The notes beneath the pieces were generated by a model. It saw only the letters and a list, made by a program, of their open reading frames with translations, made no database searches and was not told the origin of the DNA. Positions 21,570 to 32,224 of a stretch of 64,000 nt of DNA are shown here, one piece after another (the stretch's first letter is position 1; each line of letters starts with the position of its first letter). The DNA is from Magnolia sinica (lineage: Eukaryota > Streptophyta > Magnoliopsida > Magnoliales > Magnoliaceae): NCBI RefSeq assembly GCF_029962835.1, contig NC_080588.1, positions 46,297,001-46,361,000 of the forward strand, in the 5' to 3' direction. The position numbers were made by a program, and so were the translations under genes.

Positions 21570-23148
21570 TGAAAAAGAGAGCTTAAGAAGTCCTAAAGGG
21601 GAGATGAATAGTACTATGCCAAATAATTGAATAAAATGCTGAATAATAAATAAATTAGAGATCTCAATTGCATAAGTATTGAAATGTTGATTTCAAATGA
21701 TTCGTAGGACAACCTTCACCTAAAAGTTTAAGCAGGATAACCTTATTTCACGAATACTCTTTTAAAATCAAAATCTCAAACTTTGCAAGAGTAAATAAAA
21801 ATAAATATTACAATCATTCACCACTTTAACTGAAATGTAAATACAATCATTCACCACATAAAAGATAAAAACATTCACCACATAACACAGAGAATTATAG
21901 TGGTTCGGTGTATCAATAACTGTTCTAAAACAACCACTCCTACTCCACTCCCAAAATTACTCTCCACGTAATCTTGGCTTTCACTATGAAAAAAGTTTTC
22001 TTAGGGTCGCCTTAAAACCTGATACACTTGTGATTTTACCGGGCTATCACAAACAAAACCCTCACTGAGATTTTCAGGCTATCTCGAACAAAACCTACAC
22101 TGAGATTTTCTGGCTATCTCAGAAAAACCAAAATAAGAATTAAAGGTATATTTATCTTCACCATAGAAGAAACTGTAGCTAAAGAATTGCTTTTTTTGAA
22201 TGTCGAATGTTCAACATTTAGTTATATAGAAAAGGTCCAGGGTTCTATTGATTTTAACTAAGTTTAAACCAATGGCTACTTAAGTTAATTCTCTTAAATC
22301 TCAAAAAAGAAGAGTAGCATTCACTCTCTTTAGAATTAGAATGATAGAATCTGAGATTAAAGGAATTAAACAAAACCTATAAAAATAATTTATAAATATC
22401 GTTCAATTGCTTGCTAATAACTAGAGCTTCTTCTCTTTTGTAGAAGGATTTTGATAATAATAATTGATATTTTGGATTGATAGAGAACCTCAATTTATAG
22501 ACAAAGAAGTCGAATCTTCAACTGGCCCGAGACAGTCTTCAACTAGCCCGAGCACCGGATTCTGTTCAATGGATTTTCAGATTTGAGCGGGATAACATTT
22601 ATACAATCTTCGACTAGTCGTAGGCCCAGTTCGACTAGTCAAAGGTGGTCTTCGACTAGTCGAAGATCCCAAAATCTGAACCATTTTGTTGTTGGACTTC
22701 GAGCCAAAATTCCTTGGACTAGTCAAAGGTCCTCCTTCGACTAGTCGAACCTAAAATTTGACTGGTTGAATTTGTGACAAAAAGTCCATTTTGCTTCTAT
22801 TTCAACTAGGATTGGCCGAAAGAACTTAGACTAGTTGAACCAAACCTTAGGCTGGTCGAATTCCAAGCAATCAAAAGTATAAAAACCCAATTTAAATCAT
22901 TTCTGAAAGCACTTAAACCTAAGGTCTTTCTAAGGTTTTATATTACCTGAAAAGTGTGAAATGACTGAACTTCTTTGACTTGAACTTGATTAGAAACTTC
23001 ATCTTTTCTTATGAGCTTGATCTTTAACTAGAACTTGGACTAGGCTTGAACTTTGATCTTAAACCATACTTAAAGATCACTTGACAAGTTGTTTTGACTA
23101 AACGAAATTTGACAACAAAAGTGTGCTTTAAACATTATAGCACTTACA
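21570..23148 (-). mobile_element. 5' LTR of copia2 (SIRE-type, minus strand)
   Basis: On the minus strand the LTR starts TGTAAGTGCTATAATG (from 23148) and ends CTTTTTCA (at 21570). It is 64 bp upstream of gag. The block beside the end (CTCCCCTTTAGGACTTC on the minus strand) corresponds to the CCCCTCTAGGACATATTG end of copia1. A degenerate primer-binding site (TGGTAGC...) is at ~21552-21567 in place of TGGTATCAGAGC. The middle (22520-22860) carries a cluster of TCGACTAGTCGA-like palindromes. The sequence AACCT at 23149-23153 is the presumed target duplication; the other copy is outside the window. Confidence 0.82.
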
Positions 23149-23153
23149 AACCT

Positions 23154-23281
23154 GTTCACAAGTTAACACAGACATGAAAGAAGGGAAAAAATAAATATCA
23201 GCTTGATCAAAAACTTTCGTGGCCTATTTAAATTTTCAATGGTGGTTGTCACTCTCCCCACTGTTTTCTGTGGTGAGGTCC
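23154..23281. repeat. left remnant of the family-A foldback repeat that hosts both copia elements
   Basis: Contains GAAGGGAAAAAATAAATATC, AGCTTGATCAAAAACTTTCG and TGTTTTCTGTGGTGAGGTCC. Joined past copia1 to 46039 (AGCTTTGGATTTAACTC) it restores the family-A order seen at 47271-47470. Confidence 0.8.
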
Positions 23282-23286
23282 ACTAG

Positions 23287-25250
23287 TATAAGTGTTATGG
23301 TTTCTAGCTCCTATAATTGTCAAATTTTGTAGTGCCAAAACCTCTCTTGGAATTTGTGTCTTGTGTAGCTCATTAACATAATGAAGTCTGTGCATCTCTC
23401 AAGGACAAGGGTCCTTAATTCAAAAACTTTAAAGGCAAGATTACTTGTTCAAGTTCATGTACAACATCAATTGTGAATTCAAGCTTTTAAGCTTCAAGAG
23501 CTTAAGATTCAAGACATTTCAAGTTCAAGCTTCTTAAATTTACAAATTCAATTTCCAATATACTTTAAGTTGAAGCTTCAAAAGATTTCAAGTTCAAGCT
23601 TTATCATGTGTAATGATCATAAGCTTCACAAACTTCAAAGAACAACTATCAACTGAAGAAAAAGAAGTTTCAATGTTCATACATCATGTTTAAGGTATGA
23701 ATGACCCTAGATTGACCATAGGGTAGGTCATTTTGAATACATAATTCAATTAGATCATTTTATAAGTGAATAGACTATTTCTCGACTAGTCTTGGACTCT
23801 GTTCGACTAGTCCTAGCACTAGCACAACCAGTCCAAGAAATTCCTCGATCAGTCCTAAGTTTGTTACAAATTTTCAGAATTTTTTGTTAAGCCTCGACCA
23901 GTCCTGGAGACTGCTCGACCGGTTGTGTGAGTAGTGCTCAACTCGTTCTCAACCAGTCCAGTCCTGCAGTCTCGACTCAAAGTCCAACAACTAAATCTGG
24001 TTTCACACGACCAGTCATAGACATGTCACGACCAATTGTGGAGGTCCCTCGATCGGTTGTGCAGGGCATATGACCAGTTGTGGAATGGCTATGTCTTATC
24101 GCGCTCAAAATTTTAAAAATCTATTGGTCCTATGACCAGTCGTGGTGTCCCCAGGACCAGTCATGAACGCGATTTCTTCACTTATAAATAAAGCACGAAT
24201 TTCAGAGTTTTTCATTCAATTCAAGCTAAATTAATACGCCACTCTTAGAGATAAGTTAGTGATCTTTTAAAGCTATATTGTGCTCATTTAATATTCTCTT
24301 TTATTAGCTTTCTTTGCATTTAATTTTAAATTTTTGCATTCCAATTTTATTTGAAAGAGGGATTGAAATATTCCCATTTCTTGAAATCAAAATCAAATCA
24401 AGCTATCCCAAGGTGCTTTAAATCTAAAATCAATTTAGAACCTAGAACCATTTCATAAGTGAGTTTGGACATTGAACTTCTACGTTGAACTTCTAATCTG
24501 ATTTGGTTCTTCTGGGCTTCATCAAAAGGAGAATATTCGGGTATTTTACATTATTGTAAATTTCTATATTTTGGTTTCATTGAGATTGTGCCAGAAAAAT
24601 CTCTCTGTTTTGGTTTGTCTGAGGTGATCCAGAAAAGTCAGAGTGTGGGGCTTTTGAATTGTGAAAGCCTACTTGAAGACACAATTGTGAGGGTTTTAGG
24701 TGAACCTTGAAAAATCTATTTTCATAGTGAACGCTAATATCCACTGTATGAGGATATTAGGAGTGGAGTAGTTGTGTGGCTGTTGTTTAACAGTTGGTGT
24801 ACACACAAGCGAACCACTATAATTTCTGGTCTTGTGGATTAATTATTTATTTCTTTTTGTGGATGATTGTAATTTTCCTTTTTGGCATTATGGAGAATGT
24901 TGTAATTTTTTTTATACAAGTGTGGAGAATGTTGTAATAGCATAGATTTCTTTCCTTGCTATTTATTTCTTTATTCCTCTGTATCAGTTTGAGTTTTTGA
25001 TACACAAACCATTCTAGTAAGGTTGCCCTGCCATAAACCCTTGGTTTTTATGGTGTAAGGTTGTCCTTAGAACAACATCTGTATCAACCTCTCAATACTC
25101 GTTCATTTGAGGTTGTCTTTAAATTCAGCATTGTGGGATTGTCTATTGCTATCTGTATTTAATTTATTTAAATTTCGCTGTTATGTTTTTCTTTTAATTT
25201 GGCATAGTCCTATTCACCCCCCCTCTAGGACATATTGCTCGGCCTTTTCA
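23287..25250 (+). mobile_element. 5' LTR of copia1
   Basis: The 1964-bp LTR runs from TATAAGTGTTATGG (mutated TG) to CTCGGCCTTTTCA. It matches 32225-33830 plus 45738-46033. A cluster of CGACCAGTCC / CGACTAGTCT units lies at 23775-24170. Compared with the 3' copy, the stretch near 24004-24060 is ~45 bp longer, an extra set of those units. Confidence 0.93.
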
Positions 25251-25252
25251 AG

Positions 25253-25264
25253 TAGTATCAGAGC
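25253..25264 (+). promoter_or_regulatory. primer-binding site of copia1 (initiator Met tRNA)
   Basis: TAGTATCAGAGC, two bases after the 5' LTR. It matches the copia PBS TGGTATCAGAGC complementary to the initiator tRNA-Met 3' end except at one base. Confidence 0.9.
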
Positions 25265-25331
25265 CTAATAGCTCATTTTAATTACTATTCTTGGATTTAT
25301 TTCCTGAGCTAATCGATCTGAGCTATTTAAG

Positions 25332-27110
25332 ATGTCAAATTTTGATAGTCCTTCAGTCACTAGGCCTCCACCATTTGATGGCTCCAATTATGCCTATTGG
25401 AAAGCCAGGATGAGAATTTTCTTAAAATCCATGGATAAGAGTGTGTGGCAAGCCATAGTGACTGATTGGACCCCTCCTTCCACTAAGGTAACTGGCATCG
25501 ATGGATCCAAAACTATAAGAGTTACACCTTACTTCTCTTAGACCACACTTCAGAAAAGTGAGAGTAGTGTCAATGCAAAAGTACTAAATGCAATCACTTG
25601 CGCACTATCACCAAATGAATTCAAAAGAATTATATCTTATGATACTGCAAAGCAAGCCTGGGATATTTTAGAAATGACACGAGCGAACATTAATTGTGAA
25701 GAAATTTAAAGTCCAAATCCCCACAACCAAATTTGAGGAAATACGTATGGAGGAAAGTGAAACTTTCATGAAATTTTATACTAGATCAAATGACATTATT
25801 AACTCTATGTGGGGTCTCGGTGATAAAATCTCAGAAAGTAAAGTCTGTACAAAGATACTACGCTCACTACCTGAACGGTTCAATTCAAAGGTGACTGCGA
25901 TCCAAGAACTTCGTGATACGGACAATATGAGGGTAGAAGAATTAATTGGGTCATTACAGACCTATGAGTTAAACTTTAAAGCTCCTAAAGGTAAATACAT
26001 CGCCCTTAAATCTTCTAAATGTATTTCTCAAGAAAATAGTAATTCTAATTTAGAAAATTCTGAAGATGATATGACCATTTTAACTAAAAAGTTTTATAAG
26101 ATTTTTAAAAGTAAAAAGAGGGTTGATTTTCAAAAATCTAATAATAAGAAAAGATCTAAATCTAAAACTTGGAAATCTTTAAAAGATAGTCAATGTTACA
26201 ACTGCCATGAATATGGGCATTTAGCAAACAAGTGTCCTAACAAGGACAAACCTAAAAAGAAAGGTATGTTGGCTACTTGGAATGAATCTTCTGGCATTAA
26301 AGCCTCTTCTGAATCAGAAGATTCTAAAACTGAGTCGGGTAATGAAGTTAAAGCCCTTATGACTCTAGCCAAGTTCACATTTTCAAATAATGATGATTCA
26401 ACTAGTGAAGAAAATATGAATAGTGATCAAGAAAATGAAGAAGATCTTCAAAATGCTTATAATGCCCTATACAAGGAAAGTTGTAAAATTACGGTAAAAC
26501 TAAAACTCCAGAAAGAAAAGTTTTCGAAACTTAAAAAAAAATTTGATACTCTTATTTTAGAAAAATCCCACATTTCAGATTATTTTGAAAAAACTAAATG
26601 TGATTTAGATTTCAAAACCTCCCTTATTGAAAATCTAAAATCTAAAAATGAAAAACTAAAACTTGAAGTCTCTTTACTTTTGAGTTTAAAGGATACATAG
26701 AGGTATGCCCAAGGTGATCCTAAGTTAGAAAAATTATTATCCGGATCCAGAAAATGTGGCGACCGATCTGGTTTGGGCTACGATAAAAATATTCCTCCCA
26801 AACATAAGAATACTCCTCCTAAGTTTGTGAAAGGAGAGTCTTCAAACTCAAAAGGGAAAAGTTCAAATCAAAATTATTCTAAAAATGCTAAAAATTTTCA
26901 ATCCTTAAAACCTAAAAGCAACCATATCAACTATAAAAATCTGAATCGTAATCCTTTAGCTGAGAAAATTGTTGATTTACTTAAGGAGCTCTTAAAATCT
27001 AACTCAAAAGGTCGGTCTTATATCAACTACAAACACAAGAAGACCAACTATACTCCTAAACCCAAAATTATAATGAAATGGGTTCCTAAGGTTACTTGGT
27101 TGCCCACACG
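25332..27110 (+). pseudogene. gag: copia1 gag
   Basis: The start ATG at 25332 gives MSNFDSPSVTRPPPFDGSNY and AYWKARMRIFLKSMDKSVWQ, the N-terminal DUF4219-like domain of SIRE gag. A stop follows at 25539, then the UBN2-like domain continues. A frameshift near 25690 moves it to the frame of 25696-26700. Next come a Lys-rich stretch, one CCHC zinc knuckle CYNCHEYGHLANKC (~26195-26236), an acidic region and a coiled-coil-like tail. After a TAG at 26698 the same frame continues to ~27100 with the MKWVPKV phrase that precedes the protease. Gag packages the RNA in the particle. At roughly 590 codons it has the long form typical of SIRE elements. Confidence 0.88.
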
Positions 27111-27640
27111 GCTTTCAAACCTTCAAGCCATTCAAAGTGGTACCTAGACAGTGGATGCTCTAGGCACATGACTGGTGACAAAGGTCTATTCACTAATCTT
27201 AAAGACATGATTGATGGTTTAGTAACATTTGGTGATGATAGCAACTGCAGGATAATTGGCCAAGGTACGGTTTAACTTTCTAACCTCCCTTTATTTGAGA
27301 ATATTTTATATGTAGAAGGTTTAAAACACAACTTATTATGCATTTCTCAAATATGCGATAAAAATCATAGCGTAAAATTTTCTAACCTAGGGTGTGAAAT
27401 TTTAAATAAAAACGGTTCTATAATATTAACTGGTCGCAGAACTTCTGAAAACTGCTATATTGTAAGTGACTCTAGCTCATCTAATTTATCGTGTTACATG
27501 GTCCATACCGATGAGACCGAGTTATGACATAAACGCCTTGGACATGTACACTACCATAACTTGTATAGATTGAGCAAAAGAGAGTTAGTAAGAGGCCTAC
27601 CCAAAATACAAAAAAAATAGATAAAATATGTGGCGAATGC
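27111..27640 (+). pseudogene. copia1 protease and GAG-pre-integrase region
   Basis: After a frameshift at the gag end, the frame reads KWYLDSGCSRHMTGDK with the aspartic protease DSG triad near 27150, then YVEGLKHNLLCISQICD. The zinc-binding pre-integrase region follows as ELxHKRLGHVHYHNLYRLS at ~27520-27580, where the conserved Trp codon has become TGA. A TAA in the protease (IIGQGTV*) and a TAG after PKIQKK are further breaks. The protease normally releases gag, integrase and RT from one polyprotein. Motifs are clear; the enzyme is dead. Confidence 0.87.
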
Positions 27641-28640
27641 CAGATTGGCAAACAAACTAGGAGTTCTCACAAAAAAGTGGACTCCAATGCCACATCTAAA
27701 CCGCTCGAACTCCTCCATATGGATCTTATTGGACCAACTAGAATGAAGAGTCGATGTGAAAAAAAGTATATTTTAGTAATCGTTGATGACTTTACTAAAT
27801 ATACCTGGGTAGTCTTCTTAAGAGACAAATTAGAAACTCTCGATGAAGTTAAAAGGGTACTTAAACGATCCAAACTGAAAAAGAGACTCAAGTCTGTAAG
27901 ATCCGTGGTGATCATAGATTAGAATTTGAGAATAGCGGTTTTGAGAAGTTTTACAGTGATCAGGGAATATCACATAAATTCTCTGCACCCAAAACATCAC
28001 AACAAAATGGTATAGTAGAAAGAAAAAATAAAGTACTTCAAGAAATGGCAAATGTAATGTTAAACGATATGAAGCTTCCTAAAAATCTTTGGGTCGAAGC
28101 TGTAAATATTGCATGTTATATAATTAACCGTGTTTATACTAGAAAATCAAATGGTAAAATGGCTTATGAAATGTGGTTTGATAAGAAGCCTACTGTCAAA
28201 TACTTTTGAGTTTTTGGCAGCAAGTGCTATATTTTATGTGACCGAGAAAATCTGGGTAAGTTTGATACCAAAAGTGAAGAAGGGGTGTTTTTAGGGTATG
28301 CTCTGAATAGTCGAGCATATTAGGTTCTTAATAAGAGAGCCGGTGTAATTCAAGAATCCATTAATGTGGTTATTGATGATCACTTGAATATACCTGTCTC
28401 GAGTTCAGATAATGATAAAGTACTTCTAATTAATAAACCAGACTCTTCATCAAGTCAAAATAACTTTGAACTGAGAACTGTTAAAGACCATCCAACTAAT
28501 CAAATTCTTGAAAACCCTCTCACTGGTGTATGCACTCGTAGACAACTAGAAGATGTGTGTAATTACATGTGCTTTACATCCCAGATAGAACCGGCTAACG
28601 TAAAAGAAGCTCTTACTGACGAAAACTGGATAATTGCGAT
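27641..28640 (+). pseudogene. copia1 integrase
   Basis: The core starts SKPLELLHMDLIGPTRMKSR with the first catalytic Asp near 27722. After a frameshift near 27893 it continues IRGDHRLEFENSGFEKFYSD with the second Asp near 27911, then SQQNGIVERKN with the Glu near 28018, so the D,D,E triad is visible. Downstream are WVEAVNIACYIINRVYTRKS, FGSKCYILCDRENLGKFDTK and the NIPVSSSDND linker. A stop replaces Leu or Arg near 28209 and another occurs at ~28322 and at 28645. The enzyme would insert the cDNA into the genome. The C-terminal part (28366-28647) is a variable acidic linker toward RT. Confidence 0.86.
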
Positions 28641-29648
28641 GCAATAAGAGCTTAATCAATTTGTTAGAAATGATGTTTGGTACTTAATTCCTAAGCCAAA
28701 AGATAAATAATTATCGGAACTAAGTGAATTTTCAAAAATAAGTCTGATGAACTTGGTAATATAATTCGAAATAAGGCTAGACTGGTTGTACAAGGGTACA
28801 TTCAAATTAAAGGCATCGATTATGATGAAACCTTTGTCCCAGTAGCTCGTCTTGAATCAATTAGACCATTTATATCTATTGCTTGCTTTAGAAAGTTCAA
28901 AATATACCAAATGGATGTAAAGAGTAATTTTTTAAATGGCGATTTGCATGAAGAAGTGTATGTTGAACAACCAATGGGTTTTGATGACCCTAAGAATACT
29001 GATCATGTCTATCGCCTAAAAAAGGCTCTTTACGGTTTAAAACAAGCTCCCAGGGCATGATATAAAAAATTGATTAAGTTTTTACTAAGTCATAACTTTA
29101 TAATGGGAGGTGTTAATAAGACTTTGTTTGTAAAGAAACATAATGATCACATTTTAATAGTACAGATTTATGTTGATGATATTATTTATGGATTTACCTG
29201 TGCTAACATGACTGTTGAGTTTGTAGATCTTATGAAATCTAAGTTCGAAATGAGCATGGTTTGGGAATTGAATTATTTCCTAGGGTTGCAAGTTAAACAG
29301 CAACCTGATGGTTTCTTTATTTCTCAAACCAAATATGCTCTGAACTTAGTTAAAAAGTTCAAATTTGAGAATGGGAAAAATTTTGATACTCCTATGAGTA
29401 CGACTTTAAAACTCTCAAAAGACTCTACAGGTAAGAAAGTGAATCCTAAATTGTATTGCAGTATGATAGGTAGTTTGCTGTATTTAACTGTGAGTCGACC
29501 TGATATTGCATTTAGAGTAGGGATTTGCGCTAAATATCAATCTGACCCTAAAGAGTTACATTTAACTGTTGTTAAGCGGATTATGCGATATGTCACAAGT
29601 TCAGCTAATTTGGTCTTTGGTATCCACATGATACTAGTGTTCAATTAG
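28641..29648 (+). pseudogene. copia1 reverse transcriptase
   Basis: RT begins around NDVWYLIPKPKDK. The frame then breaks near 28712 and continues [55 protein letters not shown] and [14 protein letters not shown]. The catalytic box IYVDDIIYG is near 29170. Next come YFLGLQVKQQPDGFFISQTK, SMIGSLLYLTVSRPDIAF and YVTSSANLVFGI. Stops occur at ~28710 and 29058 (Trp to TGA after APRA). In the motif MDVKSAFLNG the Ala is Ser here. The open run from 29070 to 29648 is the longest intact pol piece in copia1. A frameshift at ~29635 leads into RNase H. Confidence 0.9.
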
Positions 29649-30136
29649 CTGGTTACACTGATGCTGATTGGGCTGGTAACATTGATGACCGAAAATCAAC
29701 CAGTGGTGGTTGTTTATATGTTGGGAACTATTTAGTTTCTTGGCAAAGTAAGAAACAAAGTTTCATATCGCTCTCAACTGCTGAGGTTGAATATATTGCA
29801 GCAGGTAATGCATGTACTCAACTTGTATGGATGAAAAGAATGTTAAGCGATTACGAAATTGCATAGGACTCTATGGTTTTATATTGTGATAATTCCAGTG
29901 CAATTAATATATCTAAAAATCCAATCCAGTATTTACAAACTAAGCACATTGACATTAGATATCACTACATTCGTGAGTTAGTGGAAGAAAAAACAATTAC
30001 TTTGGAATACATTCTGACCGAGTCTCAACTTGCTGACATTTTCACGAAATTGCTCGACAAAAGTAGGTTTTCTAAATTGAAATTTGATCTTGGTATGTGT
30101 AATTTGAATGATTATTCATGCATTTTTGTATTATAA
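29640..30136 (+). pseudogene. copia1 RNase H
   Basis: The frame reads LAGYTDADWAGNIDDRKSTS, SWQSKKQSFISLSTAEVEYI, LYCDNSSAINISKNPIQYLQ and KHIDIRYHYIRELVEEKTIT, with the catalytic D, E, D, D positions in TDADW, AEVEY, CDN and HIDI. A single TAG at ~29865 (EIA*DSM) interrupts it. It ends with TESQLADIFTKLLDKSRF and a natural stop at 30134. It would remove the RNA strand during reverse transcription. Confidence 0.9.
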
Positions 30137-30525
30137 TGTATATACTTGTTAGTTTGAATGTTTAAATTTCAAAATTTAATGAAAAATGCACATTTTGGCT
30201 ATGCACGACCAGTCGAGTACATACTCAACCAGTCGTGTAGTGCGGGTTTGACCTTTATTTGGGGAAAAAATTCATTTTTTCTTCATTTGGGTTTCTTCTC
30301 CAATGGGTCCTAGCTCGACCGGTCGAACCCATCTCTATTGTTCTTCAAGGTTAGTGCTTTATTTCCATTTTCCTTATAGATTCAAGTTCATATAACTTAT
30401 TTTTCATCTTTGGAGTGATTTATTTCTTGTTTCAATGAGGTTTTTGGGGTTTTCTTCTCCAAAATCTGATTTTGAGAAAACCCACTCTACTTCTTTTGAA
30501 ACCTTTTGATTCCTTGATTTTCTAG
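30137..30525 (+). promoter_or_regulatory. pol to env-like ORF spacer with CGACCAGTCG motifs
   Basis: The spacer carries CGACCAGTCG (~30208), CAACCAGTCGTG (~30228) and CTCGACCGGTCGAAC (~30313), the same palindromic motif that clusters in this element's LTRs. The rest is T-rich with no ORF. The position before the env-like ORF makes a role in its expression conceivable, which is inference. Confidence 0.5.
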
Positions 30526-31573
30526 TTGCAAATGAAAGGTAAAGGCAAAAAGAAAAGTTATCATGGTCCTTCAACATCTAGATCGACACCTATTACAAGG
30601 CGCCACCTTCGGTCACCCGAAGATGATCCCTCTTATGTGCGGGATTTAAGGTTGCGCAATGTTATAGTTGAACGACCTGTTCATGTTGAAAACCTTGCTC
30701 CATTTGAAATCCTTCCTCTTCTCCAATCTATAAGATGGGCTAACATTCTACATTGGGGTGGGCCAGCATACCGGTCTATTACGTAAGCTATGTATGCATG
30801 TATTTCTGATTTTTCAACTGAAAATTTAACTTTTATTATAGCAACTAGAGAAGGTCCATTTGAAGTAGACCATCATCTAATTTCTGGCCAAATGGACATA
30901 CCTGTCAATGATGAAGTATTCCAATTAGCACTATAGTAACTAAACCATATAAATAAAAAAAAGTATGCTTATTAGAGCATTGTGCAATATGGATGCGCAA
31001 TGGAGTCAAAATGGGAATGCGCTTGCTTCAAAGTATTTGTTACCCAGATACAGGGTCCTTCACAAGATATTTATTTCAAATCTTTATCCACGTTCTGGTA
31101 ACAAAACCAAACTCACCTCTTTCATGGTTCGGATTCTGTATTCCATCATCTTTGGTACATCTGTATGTCTTCCTTCTTTGATCTGTTATTCCATCATACA
31201 ATTTCGTCTCCATCCTAGACAAAGTGATATCTCTTTTGCATATCTTATGACTGTGTTGGCTACCCATATGTTAGTGGCTATGCCTGTTGGAGAGGCTCTT
31301 ATTCAATACCTGATCTTCAACAACTCAAATATAAACAAGATGAATTTGAAGTTGGCCGCAGGCCAAGTCAATGTAGGTGCTGGTGGAAATGATGCCACAA
31401 ATGAAGAAGAAGGTGGTGATTTACCTCCAGATGACATTAACATGGACGATATCTTTGATGAGATCGAATCAAATTCTAAAGCTGACCCTGATTATCAGCC
31501 TTCTGATTTCGCTGAGAGGTTGAATACTCTTGAGGAACAGGTGGCTCAGCTTCGTGTAACCCAGGATTCGTAA
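30526..31573 (+). pseudogene. copia1 env-like ORF (SIRE-type third ORF)
   Basis: An ORF begins KGKGKKKSYHGPSTSRSTP with a basic N-terminus. It has TAA stops at ~30784 and ~30934 and a frameshift in an A-run near 30955, then stays open for 202 codons from 30965. That part has a conserved-looking SGNKTKLTSFMVRILYSIIF stretch, hydrophobic segments around LPSLICYSIIQF and AYLMTVLATHMLVAMPVGEA, an acidic region and a heptad-like end LNTLEEQVAQLR. Place and length fit the env-like ORF of SIRE/Maximus elements. The SGNKT...LPSLIC pattern also recalls plant 'putative transposon protein' domains. Hydrophobic segments could be membrane helices or folded core. Function is unknown, and no fusion peptide or signal peptide was recognised. 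Confidence 0.65.
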
Positions 31574-32212
31574 TTTTCTTATATGCATAAATATATGAGG
31601 CGCATTAATAAGGATTTATATCAGATTGAGCCATCTATTCCTGCTCCCTCTTAAGGATCTGATTAGTATTTTCTAATCTTGGTTTGTAATAACTTTAATG
31701 ATACTTGGATTTCTTTTGTCTTGTGAGGTTATACTTGACTTAACTTGGTAGTACTTGGCTGAACTTGGTTTGAATATGACTTGCTTATGGATTTAATATG
31801 TTGACTATCTTGATCATTTATTCCTCAATACTCTTCTTATTTTTCCTTCTTTATCTAATTCCACTTCTATTTCTTAATTCTTTCCTTTGTCATATTGTGA
31901 CAAAAAGGGAGAGAATTTTGGCATACTTAATATATGGTGATTATGGTATGTTGGTATATGGCATGTGGATTGTGTATGGATGTGGATTATGGATGAATTA
32001 ATTGTGAATGATTCTATTTTGATGAAGGGGAGTTAAGTAAGGGGGAGTATTGTTGGAGGAATTTATGCGAATTAATGCTTTGTTTTTAACTGGTGCATAA
32101 TTCTTTAACCAGGTTGTAAATTGGTTTATCTTAATGATGCATGATTCTTTATGCGTATAATGCTTATGTTATTATGGTGTTATTATGAAGTATGTTTTGT
32201 CACAAATTTGAT
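31574..32212 (+). other. 3' untranslated region of copia1
   Basis: T-rich, non-coding, with several ACTTGG-type repeats (31690-31790) and GTGTATGGATGTGGATTATGG repeats (31940-32000). The short ORF at 31798 is low-complexity. It leads to the polypurine tract. Confidence 0.6.
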
Positions 32213-32224
32213 AAAGGGGGAGAT
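32213..32224 (+). promoter_or_regulatory. polypurine tract of copia1
   Basis: AAAGGGGGAGAT directly before the 3' LTR start TGTAAGTG. Plus-strand primer site. Confidence 0.92.
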
